Below, one piece after another: positions 54,597 to 63,956 of a stretch of 64,000 bases of DNA. Under the pieces are notes generated by a model. That model was not told the DNA's origin, searched no databases, and saw only the letters and a list, made by a program, of their open reading frames with translations. Within the stretch, counting starts at the first letter, position 1. The number at the start of each line of letters is the position of its first letter. Both the position numbers and the translations under genes were made by a program. This stretch comes from Streptomyces kurssanovii (GTDB lineage Bacteria > Actinomycetota > Actinomycetes > Streptomycetales > Streptomycetaceae), in the NCBI RefSeq assembly GCF_014649695.1, contig NZ_BMTN01000008.1, positions 186,001 to 250,000 of the forward strand. The letters run 5' to 3'.

Positions 54597-55037
54597 ATGA
54601 CCACAACCCATCGCATCGTCGACCTGAGCGAGACCCAGCCCAACCGCAGGCGCGGCGGCGATCTGCGCGCCATGCTCACCCCCACCGCGGTGGGTGCCAC
54701 GAGCGGCTTCATGGGACTGGCGCTCGTCGAGCCCGGCGACCGCATCGGCGAGCACTACCACCCGTACTCCGAGGAGTTCGTGTACGTCGTCGCCGGCGAA
54801 CTCGAGGTCGACCTGGACGGCGAGCCGTTCGCCATCCGCCCCGACCAGGGCCTGCTCATCCCCCCTTATGTGCGGCACCGGTTCCGCAACGTGGGCAGCA
54901 CGCAGGCCCGCATGGTCTTCCACCTCGGTCCGCTCGCGCCCCGGCCGGAACTCGGCCACGTCGACACGGAGGACACCCCCGTGGCGGAGGGCAGCGGCGC
55001 GCACCTTCCGCCTGAGCGAACGGGGTCGGTGTCGTGA
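54597..55037 (+). CDS. WhiE ORFII-type cupin
   Basis: 146 residues, single cupin barrel. The metal motif is [21 protein letters not shown] region (H-x-H...E) with second motif [10 protein letters not shown]. Found in all spore-pigment type II clusters, probably as cyclase/oxygenase helper. ATG with GGAGGA 7 nt upstream. Its stop overlaps the KS-alpha GTG by 4 nt. 75 nt separate it from ORFI. Confidence 0.88.
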   Translation: MTTTHRIVDLSETQPNRRRGGDLRAMLTPTAVGATSGFMGLALVEPGDRIGEHYHPYSEEFVYVVAGELEVDLDGEPFAIRPDQGLLIPPYVRHRFRNVGSTQARMVFHLGPLAPRPELGHVDTEDTPVAEGSGAHLPPERTGSVS

Positions 55038-56299
55038 CCCGGCGTGTGGCGGTGACCGGCGTCGGCATCGTCGCACCCGGAGGTGTGGGCGCCCCGGCGT
55101 TCTGGGACCTGCTGTCGAGCGGCCGGACAGCGACCCGCGGGATCACCCTGTTCGACCCGACAGGGTTCCGCTCCCGTATCGCCGCCGAGGTCGACTTCGA
55201 TCCGGCGGCCCATGGTCTCGGCGCCGCGGACGCCCAACGCGCCGACCGGTACGTGCAGTTCGCGCTCGTAGCCGCCCGTGAGGCGATGGCCGACGCCGGT
55301 CTCGACGCGGCGACGCTGGATCCCTGGCGGACCGCCGTGTCGATGGGCACCGCCGTGGGCGGCACCACCCGGCTCGAGCGGGACTACGTCAAGGTCAGCA
55401 GCACGGGCAGGCGCTGGGACGTGGACCACAGCGAGGCGGCGCCGCATCTCCACCGGGCGTTCTCCCCCAGCACGCTGGCCTCCGAGGTGGCCGAACAGAA
55501 CGGCGTACAGGGCCCGGTGCAGACGGTCTCCACCGGCTGCACCTCCGGCCTCGACGCGATCGGCTACGCGTTCCACGCCATCGAGGAGGGTCGCGCCGAC
55601 ATCTGCGTCGCCGGCGCCTCCGACTCGCCGATCTCCCCGATCACGGTGGCCTGCTTCGACGCCATCAAGGCGACCTCCCCCAACAACGACGACCCGGCCC
55701 ACGCGTCCCGCCCCTTCGACGCGAACCGCGACGGGTTCGTCATGGGAGAGGGCGGGGCGGTACTGATCCTCGAGGAACTCGAGCACGCCCGCGCCCGCGG
55801 TGCGCGGGTGTACTGCGAGATAGGCGGCTACGCCACCTTCGGCAACGCCCACCACATGACCGGCCTCACCCGTGAGGGCCTGGAGATGGCACGGGCGATC
55901 GACGACGCGATGAACCACGCCCGGCTCGACCGGACGGACATCGACTACGTCAACGCGCACGGATCCGGCACCCAGCAGAACGACCGGCACGAGACGGCGG
56001 CGGTCAAGCGGTCGCTGGGGGACCACGCGTACAAGGTGCCGATGAGCTCGATCAAGTCCATGGTGGGCCACTCCCTCGGTGCCATCGGCGCGATAGAACT
56101 CGTCGCCTGCGTGCTCGCACTGGCCCATCAGGTCGTGCCGCCCACCGCCAACTACGAGACCCCCGACCCCGAGTGCGACCTCGACTACGTGCCGCGCACC
56201 GCACGCCCCCTGAAGCTGCGCAGCGTGCTGTCGGTGGGAAGCGGCTTCGGCGGCTTCCAGTCCGCCGTCGTACTCACCCGACCAGGCGGGAGTGCATGA
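55034..56299 (+). CDS. type II PKS ketosynthase alpha (WhiE ORFIII type)
   Basis: 421 residues. Active-site C169 in STGCTSG, H309 in NAHGSGT, K341 and H346 in KSMVGHS: a full Cys-His-His set. It condenses malonyl units on the ACP together with the chain-length factor; WhiE-type systems make a long (24-carbon) chain. GTG start coupled to the cupin; its TGA overlaps the next ATG. Confidence 0.95.
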   Translation: MTRRVAVTGVGIVAPGGVGAPAFWDLLSSGRTATRGITLFDPTGFRSRIAAEVDFDPAAHGLGAADAQRADRYVQFALVAAREAMADAGLDAATLDPWRTAVSMGTAVGGTTRLERDYVKVSSTGRRWDVDHSEAAPHLHRAFSPSTLASEVAEQNGVQGPVQTVSTGCTSGLDAIGYAFHAIEEGRADICVAGASDSPISPITVACFDAIKATSPNNDDPAHASRPFDANRDGFVMGEGGAVLILEELEHARARGARVYCEIGGYATFGNAHHMTGLTREGLEMARAIDDAMNHARLDRTDIDYVNAHGSGTQQNDRHETAAVKRSLGDHAYKVPMSSIKSMVGHSLGAIGAIELVACVLALAHQVVPPTANYETPDPECDLDYVPRTARPLKLRSVLSVGSGFGGFQSAVVLTRPGGSA

Positions 56300-57552
56300 T
56301 GAGCCCCGGCAACCGGCACACCAGGTCCGCCGTCGTCACCGGCATCGGTGTCGTCGCCCCCAACGGCGTGGGTGCGGAGACCTTCTGGAAGTCCACCGTC
56401 GAGGGCATCAGCGCCCTGGACGGTGTCAGCAGGGAAGGCTGCGAGCACCTGCCGCTGCGGGTCGCCGGCGAGGTACGCGGCTTCGAGGCCGAGTCGATGG
56501 TCGAGCAGCGCTTCCTCGTCCAGACCGACCGGTTCTCCCACTTCGCGATGGCGGCGGCCGACCTGGCGCTGGCCGACGCGGGGATCGGTGAAGGCGCGCT
56601 GGGCGGTACGCCCTACTCGGTCGGTGTGGTCACCGCCGCCGGGTCGGGCGGCGGCGAATTCGGCCAGCGTGAGCTGCAGCGCCTGTGGGGACAGGGACCG
56701 ACCTACGTCGGCCCGTACCAGTCCATCGCCTGGTTCTACGCGGCGAGCACCGGGCAGATCTCCATCCGCGGCGGCTTCAAGGGCCCCTGCGGAGTCGTCG
56801 CCAGCGACGAGGCCGGCGGGCTCGACGCCATCGCGCACGCCGCCGGCGCCGTGCGCCGGGGCACCGACACGATCATCGTCGGCGCGGCGGAGGCACCGCT
56901 CGCCCCGTACTCGATCGTCTGCCAGCTGGGCTATCGGGAGCTGAGCACCTGCGAGGACCCGGACCGCGCCTACCGGCCCTTCACCCCGCAGGCATGCGGC
57001 TTCGTGCCCGGTGAGGGCGGTGCCATGCTCGTCGTCGAGGACGCGGAGACGGCCCGCCGCCGGGGCACCGCGATCCGCGCGACCGTCGCCGGCCACGCCG
57101 CGACGTTCACCGGGGCATCCCGGTGGGAGCAGTCACGGGAAGGGCTTGCGCGGGCGATCGGCGGGGCCCTGGAGGCCGCGGGCTGCTCGCCCGAGGAGAT
57201 CGACGTCGTCTTCGCGGACGCGCTCGGACTGCCGGAGGCCGACCGGGCAGAGGCCCTGGCGATCACGGACGCGCTGGGCGCGCACGGTTCCCGCGTGCCG
57301 GTGACCGCCCCCAAGACCGGTACAGGGCGGGCGTACTGCGGAGCGCCGCTGCTCGACACCGCCGCCGCGGTTCTCGCCCTGGAGCACGGTCTCGTACCGC
57401 CCACTCCCCATGTTCAGGACGTGTGCCACGACCTCGCCCTGGTGACCGGCACCGCCCGGCCTGCGGAGCTGCGCACGGCCCTGGTGCTGAGCCGGGGACT
57501 GATGGGTTCCAACTCGGCGCTCGTGCTGCGGCGCGGCGCCGACCCCTCGTGA
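56299..57552 (+). CDS. chain-length factor/KS-beta (WhiE ORFIV type)
   Basis: 417 residues, KS-like without active-site Cys. Aligned to KS-alpha, the Cys position in VASDEAGGLDA is E171; most chain-length factors have Gln there. Decarboxylation of malonyl-ACP is the accepted role of that residue in the Gln type. Start: ATG 56299 has GGGAG 6 nt upstream; ATG 56296 is the alternative. It forms a heterodimer with KS-alpha and sets chain length. Confidence 0.93.
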   Translation: MSPGNRHTRSAVVTGIGVVAPNGVGAETFWKSTVEGISALDGVSREGCEHLPLRVAGEVRGFEAESMVEQRFLVQTDRFSHFAMAAADLALADAGIGEGALGGTPYSVGVVTAAGSGGGEFGQRELQRLWGQGPTYVGPYQSIAWFYAASTGQISIRGGFKGPCGVVASDEAGGLDAIAHAAGAVRRGTDTIIVGAAEAPLAPYSIVCQLGYRELSTCEDPDRAYRPFTPQACGFVPGEGGAMLVVEDAETARRRGTAIRATVAGHAATFTGASRWEQSREGLARAIGGALEAAGCSPEEIDVVFADALGLPEADRAEALAITDALGAHGSRVPVTAPKTGTGRAYCGAPLLDTAAAVLALEHGLVPPTPHVQDVCHDLALVTGTARPAELRTALVLSRGLMGSNSALVLRRGADPS

Positions 57553-57568
57553 GACGGAGAACATCGCC

Positions 57569-58322
<754 letters not shown>

Positions 58323-58365
58323 CCGCCCGCCCGACCTGCCGACGGCATCCGAAGGGACACCCCCG

Positions 58366-58689
58366 ATGCACCACGCCCTGATCGTCGCCCGGATGGCACC
58401 GGGCTCCGCCCCCGACATCGCCGAGGTGTTCACGGCCTCCGACAAGGGTGAGCTGCCGCACCTCGTGGGAGTGAAGCGGCGCAGCCTGTTCCAGTTCGGC
58501 GACGTCTACCTGCACCTCATCGAGTCGGAGCAGCCGGCCGGCCCGGCGATCGCCAAGCTGACGGAGCACCCGGAGTTCCGGGACATCAGCGACCGGCTGT
58601 CCGCGTTCGTCAGCCCGTACGACCCGCAGACCTGGCGGAGTCCGAAGGACGCCATGGCTCAGCAGTTCTACTCGTGGCAGAGCGACTGA
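58366..58689 (+). CDS. TcmI-type polyketide cyclase (WhiE ORFVII type)
   Basis: 107 residues, ferredoxin-like TcmI cyclase family: HHALIVARMAPGSAPDIAEVF, then GVKRRSLFQFGDVYLHLIE. It closes a later ring of the pigment polyketide. Last gene of the seven-gene rightward cluster, followed by a strong terminator. Confidence 0.92.
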   Translation: MHHALIVARMAPGSAPDIAEVFTASDKGELPHLVGVKRRSLFQFGDVYLHLIESEQPAGPAIAKLTEHPEFRDISDRLSAFVSPYDPQTWRSPKDAMAQQFYSWQSD

Positions 58690-58708
58690 CCGGTCGGAAG
58701 CCGCACAG

Positions 58709-58743
58709 CCGTCAGCCCCGCGGGTCTCCCGCGGGGCCGACGG
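58709..58743. terminator. bidirectional hairpin behind the whiE cluster
   Basis: GCCCCGCGGG/CCCGCGGGGC (58715-58724 with 58728-58737) has a 3-nt loop and is extended by CCGTC/GACGG outside a small internal loop. It separates the cluster from the convergent methyltransferase gene. Confidence 0.8.
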
Positions 58744-58771
58744 CGTGCCGGTCGCCGGTCCTGGACGCTCC

Positions 58772-59800
58772 TCAGTCCGGGACCACGCTCTCGAACAGGT
58801 GCAGATAGGCGTTGACCGGACGGACCTCGCCGACGAGCAGCCCGGCGTCCGACATCCGGCTGATCATGCTCTGCCTGGTGTGCTTGGCGCCGCCGACGTT
58901 GAGGAGCAGCAGCAGGTCCATCGACGTCGTGAACTTCATCGACGGGGTGTCGTCGACCAGGTTCTCGATGACGAGCACCCGGGCGCCGGGGCGGGCCGCG
59001 GCGACGATGTTGCGCAGTGTCCTGCGGGTGCTGTCGTCGTCCCACTCCAGGATGTTCTTGATGATGTACAGGTCGGCGGCGACCGGCATGGCCTGCCGGC
59101 AGTCGCCGGGGACGATGTCGGTCCGGTCGGCGAGGGAGCCGCCTTCGAGCAGCCGGGGGTCGGCCGCCGCGACGACACGGGGCAGGTCCAGCAGGGTGCC
59201 GCGGACGCCGGGGTGCCTCTCCAGCAGCTCCGCCAGCACATGGCCCTGGCCGCCGCCGATGTCCGCGATCGTCTTCGCTCCGCCGAGGTCGAGCAGTTCG
59301 GCGACGTCCCGCGCCGACTGCTTGCTCGAGGTGGTCATGGCCCGGTTGAAGACATGGGCCGATTCGGGCGCGTCCTCGTGCAGGTGGTCGAAGAACTCCT
59401 TGCCGTAGATGTCGCTGAAGACGCCGCCGCCCTTCCTGACCGCCTCGTCGAGCAGCGGCCAGGCGTCCCAGGTCCACGGCTCCGTGCACCAGAGCGCGAT
59501 GTACCGCAGGCTGTGCGGGTCGTCCTCGCGCAGCAGTCGCGACATCTTGGTGTGGACGAACCTGCCGTCGGCGTCCTCTTCGAAGATGCCGTAGCAGGCC
59601 AGGGCGCGCAGCATCCTGCGCAGTGCGCCGGGCTGTGCCTTGACTTCCGCCGCGAGCTCCTCTGCGGTCGCCGGTGCGTCCCCGAGGGCGTCGGCGACGC
59701 CGAGCCGGGCCGCCGCGCGCACGGCGGCGGCGCAGGCCGCGCCGAAGACGAGCTCTCTCAACCGCATGGCGGGCAGAGTGGTTTCGCTTGCAGTGGTCAT
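58772..59800 (-). CDS. O-methyltransferase (polyketide OMT type)
   Basis: 342 residues: an N-terminal dimerisation/winged-helix domain (about 15-110) and a class I SAM domain with IADIGGGQGHVLAEL, LDLPRVV and NILEWDDDS. Relatives methylate aromatic polyketide hydroxyls (TcmN C-terminal, DnrK, CrtF-like family). Position directly convergent to the whiE-type genes suggests it decorates the spore pigment; classical whiE descriptions do not include it. ATG start; 52 nt separate it from the gene behind. Confidence 0.88.
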   Translation of the reverse strand: MTTASETTLPAMRLRELVFGAACAAAVRAAARLGVADALGDAPATAEELAAEVKAQPGALRRMLRALACYGIFEEDADGRFVHTKMSRLLREDDPHSLRYIALWCTEPWTWDAWPLLDEAVRKGGGVFSDIYGKEFFDHLHEDAPESAHVFNRAMTTSSKQSARDVAELLDLGGAKTIADIGGGQGHVLAELLERHPGVRGTLLDLPRVVAAADPRLLEGGSLADRTDIVPGDCRQAMPVAADLYIIKNILEWDDDSTRRTLRNIVAAARPGARVLVIENLVDDTPSMKFTTSMDLLLLLNVGGAKHTRQSMISRMSDAGLLVGEVRPVNAYLHLFESVVPD

Positions 59801-59852
59801 GCCGCATCGGTCTTTCGTGAGTGGCCGGGGCCGGTCGGCACCGTCCGGAGGG

Positions 59853-60917
59853 TCAGCACAGGCCCGCGGGCTCGGAGAGTCCGCACATGTTCCGGCTGAA
59901 GACGTTGCCGGTGCCGTTCGTGTCGCGGTTGGCCAGGTCGGCGGCCCCGTTGCCGAGGACGACGTTGTTCCGGACGACGTTGTCGGTGCCGGCGGCGCCC
60001 ACGATGCTCTTGAAGAGGACGATCCCGCCGGACATCGGGGCGGAGCCCACGTTGCCGCGGACCACGTTCCACTCCACCAGGGTGTCCTCGGTGCCGGTGA
60101 GGACGATGCCGGTGCCCTGGATCTCGGGCAGCCGCGCCGTCTTGTCGCAGTGCTTGTTGTTCTCGTGCACGCGGTTGAAACGGACGGTCAGGGCGCCGGC
60201 CCTCGGGGTCGTCTCGTCACCGACGAGGAACGCGCCGGCGCAGTTGCCGGTGATCTCGTTGGCCTGGACGGTCAGGTTGCGCACCCGGCGGATCGTGGTG
60301 CCGATGCGGTTGTCGACCATCAGGTTGTTGGAGACGACCGTGCCCTTGGTGTCGGTGGCGCCGGACTCGGCGCTGACGGTGTTGGCCACGAAGATGCCGG
60401 CGTCGCCGTTGCCCCGGACGATGTTGCTCCGCAGTACCGACCGGGTGGACCGCTCCTGGGCGATGCCCCAGGTCCCGTTGTTCTCCGAGGTGACCTGCCG
60501 CACCGTCAGCCGGTCGGTCCAGGCGGCCCAGAGGCCGTTCTTGGCGTATCCGCTGAGGGTGAGGGAGCGGACCTGAACGCCCTCGACGGGCTGCTTCTCG
60601 GTGCCGATGACGCAGATGCCGTTGCCCGCCCCGGCGCAGGTGTCGGCGGCGGCCGCGGTCTTCGACGGCTTGAGCACGGTCGCGCTGCCCGCGCCGCGCA
60701 GGGTCAGGCCGGACTTGGTGATCCGGACGCTCTCCGTGTAGGTGCCGGCCGCGATGTCGATGATGTCGCCAGGCTGTGCGGCGTCCACCGCGGCCTGGAT
60801 CGACTCGCCCGGCAGGACCTGGTGGCTGGCGGCGGCACCGGCGGGAGCCGCCGCGCCGAGGCCGGACGCGACGAGCAGAGCCGCGCATCCGAGCATGGTC
60901 GTTTGTCGCTTTGTCAT
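59853..60917 (-). CDS. secreted right-handed beta-helix protein
   Basis: 354 residues with a signal peptide (MTKRQTTMLG..., cleavage near PAGAAAS at about 30). The mature part opens with the pectate-lyase-like GESIQAAVDAAQPGDIIDIA, then parallel beta-helix coils rich in N/G turns (for example SNNLMVDNRIG, RNNVVLGNGAA). Cys pairs (about 95-105, and at the C-terminus NMCGLSEPAGLC) probably form disulfides. It may bind or cut a polysaccharide; no lyase active site can be assigned by eye. Monocistronic. Confidence 0.82.
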   Translation of the reverse strand: MTKRQTTMLGCAALLVASGLGAAAPAGAAASHQVLPGESIQAAVDAAQPGDIIDIAAGTYTESVRITKSGLTLRGAGSATVLKPSKTAAAADTCAGAGNGICVIGTEKQPVEGVQVRSLTLSGYAKNGLWAAWTDRLTVRQVTSENNGTWGIAQERSTRSVLRSNIVRGNGDAGIFVANTVSAESGATDTKGTVVSNNLMVDNRIGTTIRRVRNLTVQANEITGNCAGAFLVGDETTPRAGALTVRFNRVHENNKHCDKTARLPEIQGTGIVLTGTEDTLVEWNVVRGNVGSAPMSGGIVLFKSIVGAAGTDNVVRNNVVLGNGAADLANRDTNGTGNVFSRNMCGLSEPAGLC

Positions 60918-61008
60918 AAACCGAAGCTATGCGCATTCGCGACGAAATCGACACAAACCACGCCTGGGCGGGCTTGTGTCGCCCCACCCAGACGCGGCCG
61001 GAGAGGGA

Positions 61009-61554
61009 TCAGGCCTCTTCGAAATAGGCGTCGAGGACCGCGTCGAGCTCCTGGGTCCACTCCTTCAGGCGCCCCCTGGCCGGGGCCTCGACGTCCGCGT
61101 TGAACCAGCGGTTGGCCGCGACGTGGACGGTGACCGCGAACCGTCGCCCGAACCGCGCCGGCCGCACCTCGACCGCGCCGATCTCGTCCCAGCGGAAGTC
61201 CGCCTCCTGGTCGTCCAGGGTGAAGCGGATGCCGGACCGGTCGGCCGTGATCGAGCCACGGCGGTCACGCACCTCGAAGGCGGGGCCGTCGGCTGACGGG
61301 GCGTCGGAGCCGTCCGTGGCCTCGTCCGCGGACTCGTCGTCGCCGTCGGTCGCGTCGGCGGTGGCGTCCGTGTCGGCGTCGTCGGCCTCGTCCGACGTGT
61401 CGTCCGGCCCGGTCCCGGCGTCGGGCCCCGTGGCCGCGCTCTCCTCCTCCCCCTTCTTCACGGCGGGCGCCGGCCCCGAGAGGACGGGGACGAATGCCGG
61501 ATCCGTCCCCACGGCGATATCGAGCTTCGTCTTCGGATCTATCTGCTGCTCCAC
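61009..61554 (-). CDS. protein with acidic low-complexity linker and PH-like C-terminal domain
   Basis: About 181 residues, not recognised. The N-terminal 30 residues (IDPKTKLDIAVGTDPAFVPVL) are followed by about 65 residues almost wholly Asp, Glu, Ala, Thr and Ser, surely disordered. The last 85 residues alternate strands (FEVRDRRGSITADRSGIRFT, DFRWDEIGAVEVRPARFG, FAVTVHV) and end in a helix, a pattern like a PH-type or bPH domain. No signal peptide or membrane segment. The start is uncertain: GTG 61554 fits the family-like opening, while the frame stays open to 61632. Confidence 0.65.
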   Translation of the reverse strand: MEQQIDPKTKLDIAVGTDPAFVPVLSGPAPAVKKGEEESAATGPDAGTGPDDTSDEADDADTDATADATDGDDESADEATDGSDAPSADGPAFEVRDRRGSITADRSGIRFTLDDQEADFRWDEIGAVEVRPARFGRRFAVTVHVAANRWFNADVEAPARGRLKEWTQELDAVLDAYFEEA

Positions 61555-61683
61555 GGCGGGCAGTATGGACGACGAAGCTGTACGAGACCAATGTGGTCCG
61601 CCGATCGGCTTCCGCCGGCCTGGTTCGGTCATGCCGGGGGCGGAGCGATATCTCTGAAGGCTGGGCCCGGCCGGCGGATCGCT

Positions 61684-62022
61684 TCAGTCCAGTGGCCTCG
61701 AACTCAGGACATCGCGCTGTGTCAGCGCCTCCGCTCCGGCTCCCTTGAACCTGACCTTGCCGGAGTGGACGGTGTGCAACCGCTCCACCTGCCTGCCGTA
61801 CCACTCGATGCCGGTCAACAGGAACGACGGCCGGGCGGTCCTGGCCACAGCTTCGGAACCAGCATGCTCGAACACCATGCCCGATCGTGCCGTCCCCTCG
61901 AGGCAACGGACCACACACACGACCGCGTTGTCCGCCGCGCCAGAAGCGTCCGGCGCCACGGACTCGATGGAGACGATGGAGACGATGCTCAAAACCGCCT
62001 TGTCCGGCGGGTTGTCCAACAC
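61684..62022 (-). CDS. small protein resembling EF-Tu domain 2
   Basis: 112 residues. The middle reads VVCVVRCLEGTARSGMVFE, then FLLTGIEWYGRQVERLHTVHSGKVRFKG, which follows the strand pattern of the elongation-factor domain-2 barrel (T-G-I-E-x-F-x-x-x-x-x-x-A-x-x-G). There is no GTPase domain. The function is unknown; single-domain copies of this barrel occur as hypothetical proteins in actinomycetes. GTG 62022 with AGGAG 10 nt ahead. Third-position GC is visibly lower than in neighbouring genes, suggesting acquired DNA. Confidence 0.5.
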   Translation of the reverse strand: MLDNPPDKAVLSIVSIVSIESVAPDASGAADNAVVCVVRCLEGTARSGMVFEHAGSEAVARTARPSFLLTGIEWYGRQVERLHTVHSGKVRFKGAGAEALTQRDVLSSRPLD

Positions 62023-62064
62023 GTCGGTGTGGCTCCTGGACGAAGTGATCGGTCTGCTCGGGAG

Positions 62065-62489
62065 TCAGTTCGAGCACGTAGTCTTCCAGATCATGCGACC
62101 CTGCTGACCCCGTCCGGCCCGTCGCTTCGCCGGGAACCAGTCGCCCAGGTACGCCAGTTCGGCGTCAGTGAACCGAGCCTCGGCACCCCGGCAGGCGCCG
62201 GCCCCGGACCCGACCGGAGCCGGAGCCGGGGACGGGAGTCGCGGGCCGTCGCCGCCGCGGCCCGGCACCGGCGTGCCGCGCTTCTGCCGCAGCCGCGCAG
62301 GTGTGCCGGTGAGACGCGGGCGCGGTGGCCGCCGCTGGTGATCAGCGCGTTCACCGGGGTCATCGGGTCCGCGGCCATCGTCTTGGCCAGCAGGACGCCC
62401 GCCACGAGCGGGAGCAGGGTCACGGCCAGGGCCGTGCCGGCGGTGGCGGCGCCCCGGACTCGGGGGTGGTGGAGGGCTTCAGGGAGCAT
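62065..62489 (-). pseudogene. frameshifted gene for a small one-helix membrane protein
   Basis: From ATG 62489 the frame encodes MLPEALHHPRVRGAATAGT and a hydrophobic helix (LAVTLLPLVAGVLLA), with strong third-position GC for about 60 codons. The bias then moves to the next frame, which continues RPRLTGTPARLRQKRGTPV and ends near FTDAELAYLGDWFPAKRR at 62065. A frameshift near 62310 would join them. A sequencing error or two overlapping small genes are alternatives. Confidence 0.4.
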
Positions 62490-62567
62490 GCCCCGATTCG
62501 ACCGGACGTGCGGCGCCGGCGGATCCGGCGACGTACTCAGGTCGGCCGCGCGCCGTACTCAGACGCG

Positions 62568-62795
62568 TCACACCGCCGCGGGGACCACACTGCGGCCCGT
62601 CTCGTGCGCGTAGAGCGTCGCGCGGTCGCGGAGGGAGGCGTGGACCGCCATCTGTGCGTCGCGGCGGCGCTGGGCCGGACCGTCCGGGAGGTGGAGGACG
62701 CCGGCGTTGCCGCGGGAGCCGCGCTGGATCTCGGCGGTGCGCGGGATGCGCAGCGCCTCGTAGCGGGCGAGGCCGTCCGCGATCCGCTCCTCCCG
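62568..62795 (-). pseudogene. C-terminal relic of an FAD-dependent aromatic monooxygenase
   Basis: About 75 codons matching only the end of salicylate-hydroxylase-type proteins: ADGLARYEALRIPRTAEIQR, then RGNAGVLHLPDGPAQRRRD. Coding bias is intact to the stop, but the FAD-binding and substrate domains are missing and no start or ribosome site is seen, so this is a truncation. From 62796 to 63007 I see nothing recognisable. Confidence 0.6.
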
Positions 62796-63007
62796 TCCGA
62801 GGCCGGTCGCTCCCCGCCGGTGCCGCACGCGCCGGCCTCCCGGTGGCACGCGGGCTCCTCCATACCGCGCGGCGCTCTCACCTCACCGGCGGACGCCAGG
62901 TAGGCCGCTGGACGACGAGCCGGCCGGTTCGGGCGCCCGTGCGGCACGTGCCGGGCGGCCCGTACGGGCGGGCACATCGGCACGCGCGGCAGGTTCCGGG
63001 CACGCCA

Positions 63008-63053
63008 CGGGCCGGTGCCCGGGACGCCGCAGGGCGTCCCGGGCACCGGCCCG
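63008..63053 (-). terminator. 21-bp perfect hairpin behind the LysM gene
   Basis: Arms 63008-63028 and 63033-63053 are perfectly complementary around a 4-nt GCAG loop. It starts 40 nt past the stop of the leftward gene and is the strongest terminator-like structure in the window. Confidence 0.85.
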
Positions 63054-63092
63054 TCAGGTGGAGGCGGCCGATCAGCCGTCGCTCGGGTCCCG

Positions 63093-63956
63093 TCAGTAGG
63101 GGCCGTTCACGTTGTCGATCGAGCCGTACCGGTCGGCGGCGTAGTTGCACGCTGCGGTGATGTTGGCGACCGGGTCGTACAGGTCGAAGGACGTGCCCTC
63201 GACGTGGTAGGCGTCGAAGGTGGGCTGGATGACCTGGAGCAGGCCCTTGGAGGGCGTGCCGTTGACTGCGTTGATGTCCCAGTTGTTGATGGCCAGCGGG
63301 TTGCCGGAGGACTCACGCATGATGTTGCGGTGGATGCCTTCGTAGCTTCCCGGGATGCCGTGCCGGCCCATGATGTCCAGCGACTCGCGGATCCAGCCGT
63401 CGAGGTTGTTCGCGTAGGCCGGCTTCGCGGGGGCCGCGGCGGCCTGCGCCGCCGGGGCGCTCTTGCGCTCGGAACGGTCCGCGCGGGCGGTGTCGGCGGC
63501 GCGCTCGGAGGTCTCCGCCTTTTCCGCGGCCTTCGGGGCGGCCTTCGCCTTGGCCTTCGGCTCGGCCTTGGCATTGGCCTTTGCGCCGATCGTCAGCTCG
63601 AGCCCGGGGTGAATCAGCGCCGGGTCCGCTCCGACGGCCTTCCGGTTGTCCTTGTAGAGCTGCTTCCAGCCGCCGTTCAAGGAATGCTCTTCGGCGATCT
63701 TGTAAAGCGAGTCACCGGCGACCACGGAATACGTGACGGTGCCGGCCTTCTGCGCGACGGCCTGCGCGGCGGCGGCGACGGTCGTGGCGGGGGCTGCGGC
63801 CCGCTCCACCGCGACGGGGGCCGCCGCGGGTGCCGCCTGAGCAGCGGTGCCGCCGATGAGCGGCAGGGCGAGCGCGGCGCCGCCCGTGCCGGCTGCGACG
63901 AGTCCGCGGGTCAGTGAACGGGACTTGGGACGGCGGTGCTTACCCTTTGCGGGCAT
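63093..63956 (-). CDS. secreted LysM and transglycosylase-like protein
   Basis: 287 residues. The signal peptide is basic with GLVAAGTGGAALALPLIGG and cleavage near AAQAAPA (about 42). A LysM domain (about 75-122; TYSVVAGDSLYKIAEEH) binds peptidoglycan, followed by an Ala/Lys/Glu-rich linker (about 125-185) and a C-terminal lysozyme-like SLT domain (about 190-287; MRESSGNPLAINNWDINA, GLLQVIQPTFDAY) with the catalytic Glu in ESSGNP. Cell-wall remodelling is likely, perhaps at germination or branching as for related Rpf/SLT proteins. ATG at 63956; upstream control lies outside the window. Confidence 0.92.
   Translation of the reverse strand: MPAKGKHRRPKSRSLTRGLVAAGTGGAALALPLIGGTAAQAAPAAAPVAVERAAAPATTVAAAAQAVAQKAGTVTYSVVAGDSLYKIAEEHSLNGGWKQLYKDNRKAVGADPALIHPGLELTIGAKANAKAEPKAKAKAAPKAAEKAETSERAADTARADRSERKSAPAAQAAAAPAKPAYANNLDGWIRESLDIMGRHGIPGSYEGIHRNIMRESSGNPLAINNWDINAVNGTPSKGLLQVIQPTFDAYHVEGTSFDLYDPVANITAACNYAADRYGSIDNVNGPY

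Noticed and set aside
61265-62077. Minus-strand frame beginning MLELTPEQTDHF
   Set aside because: After about 20 residues it becomes Arg/Gly-rich and overlaps the better-supported gene at 61684-62022 and the acidic-linker protein.
62065-62268. Pyridoxamine-phosphate-oxidase-like opening (FTDAELAYL)
   Set aside because: Only nine residues resemble that family and no flavin-binding core follows; treated as the tail of a frameshifted frame.
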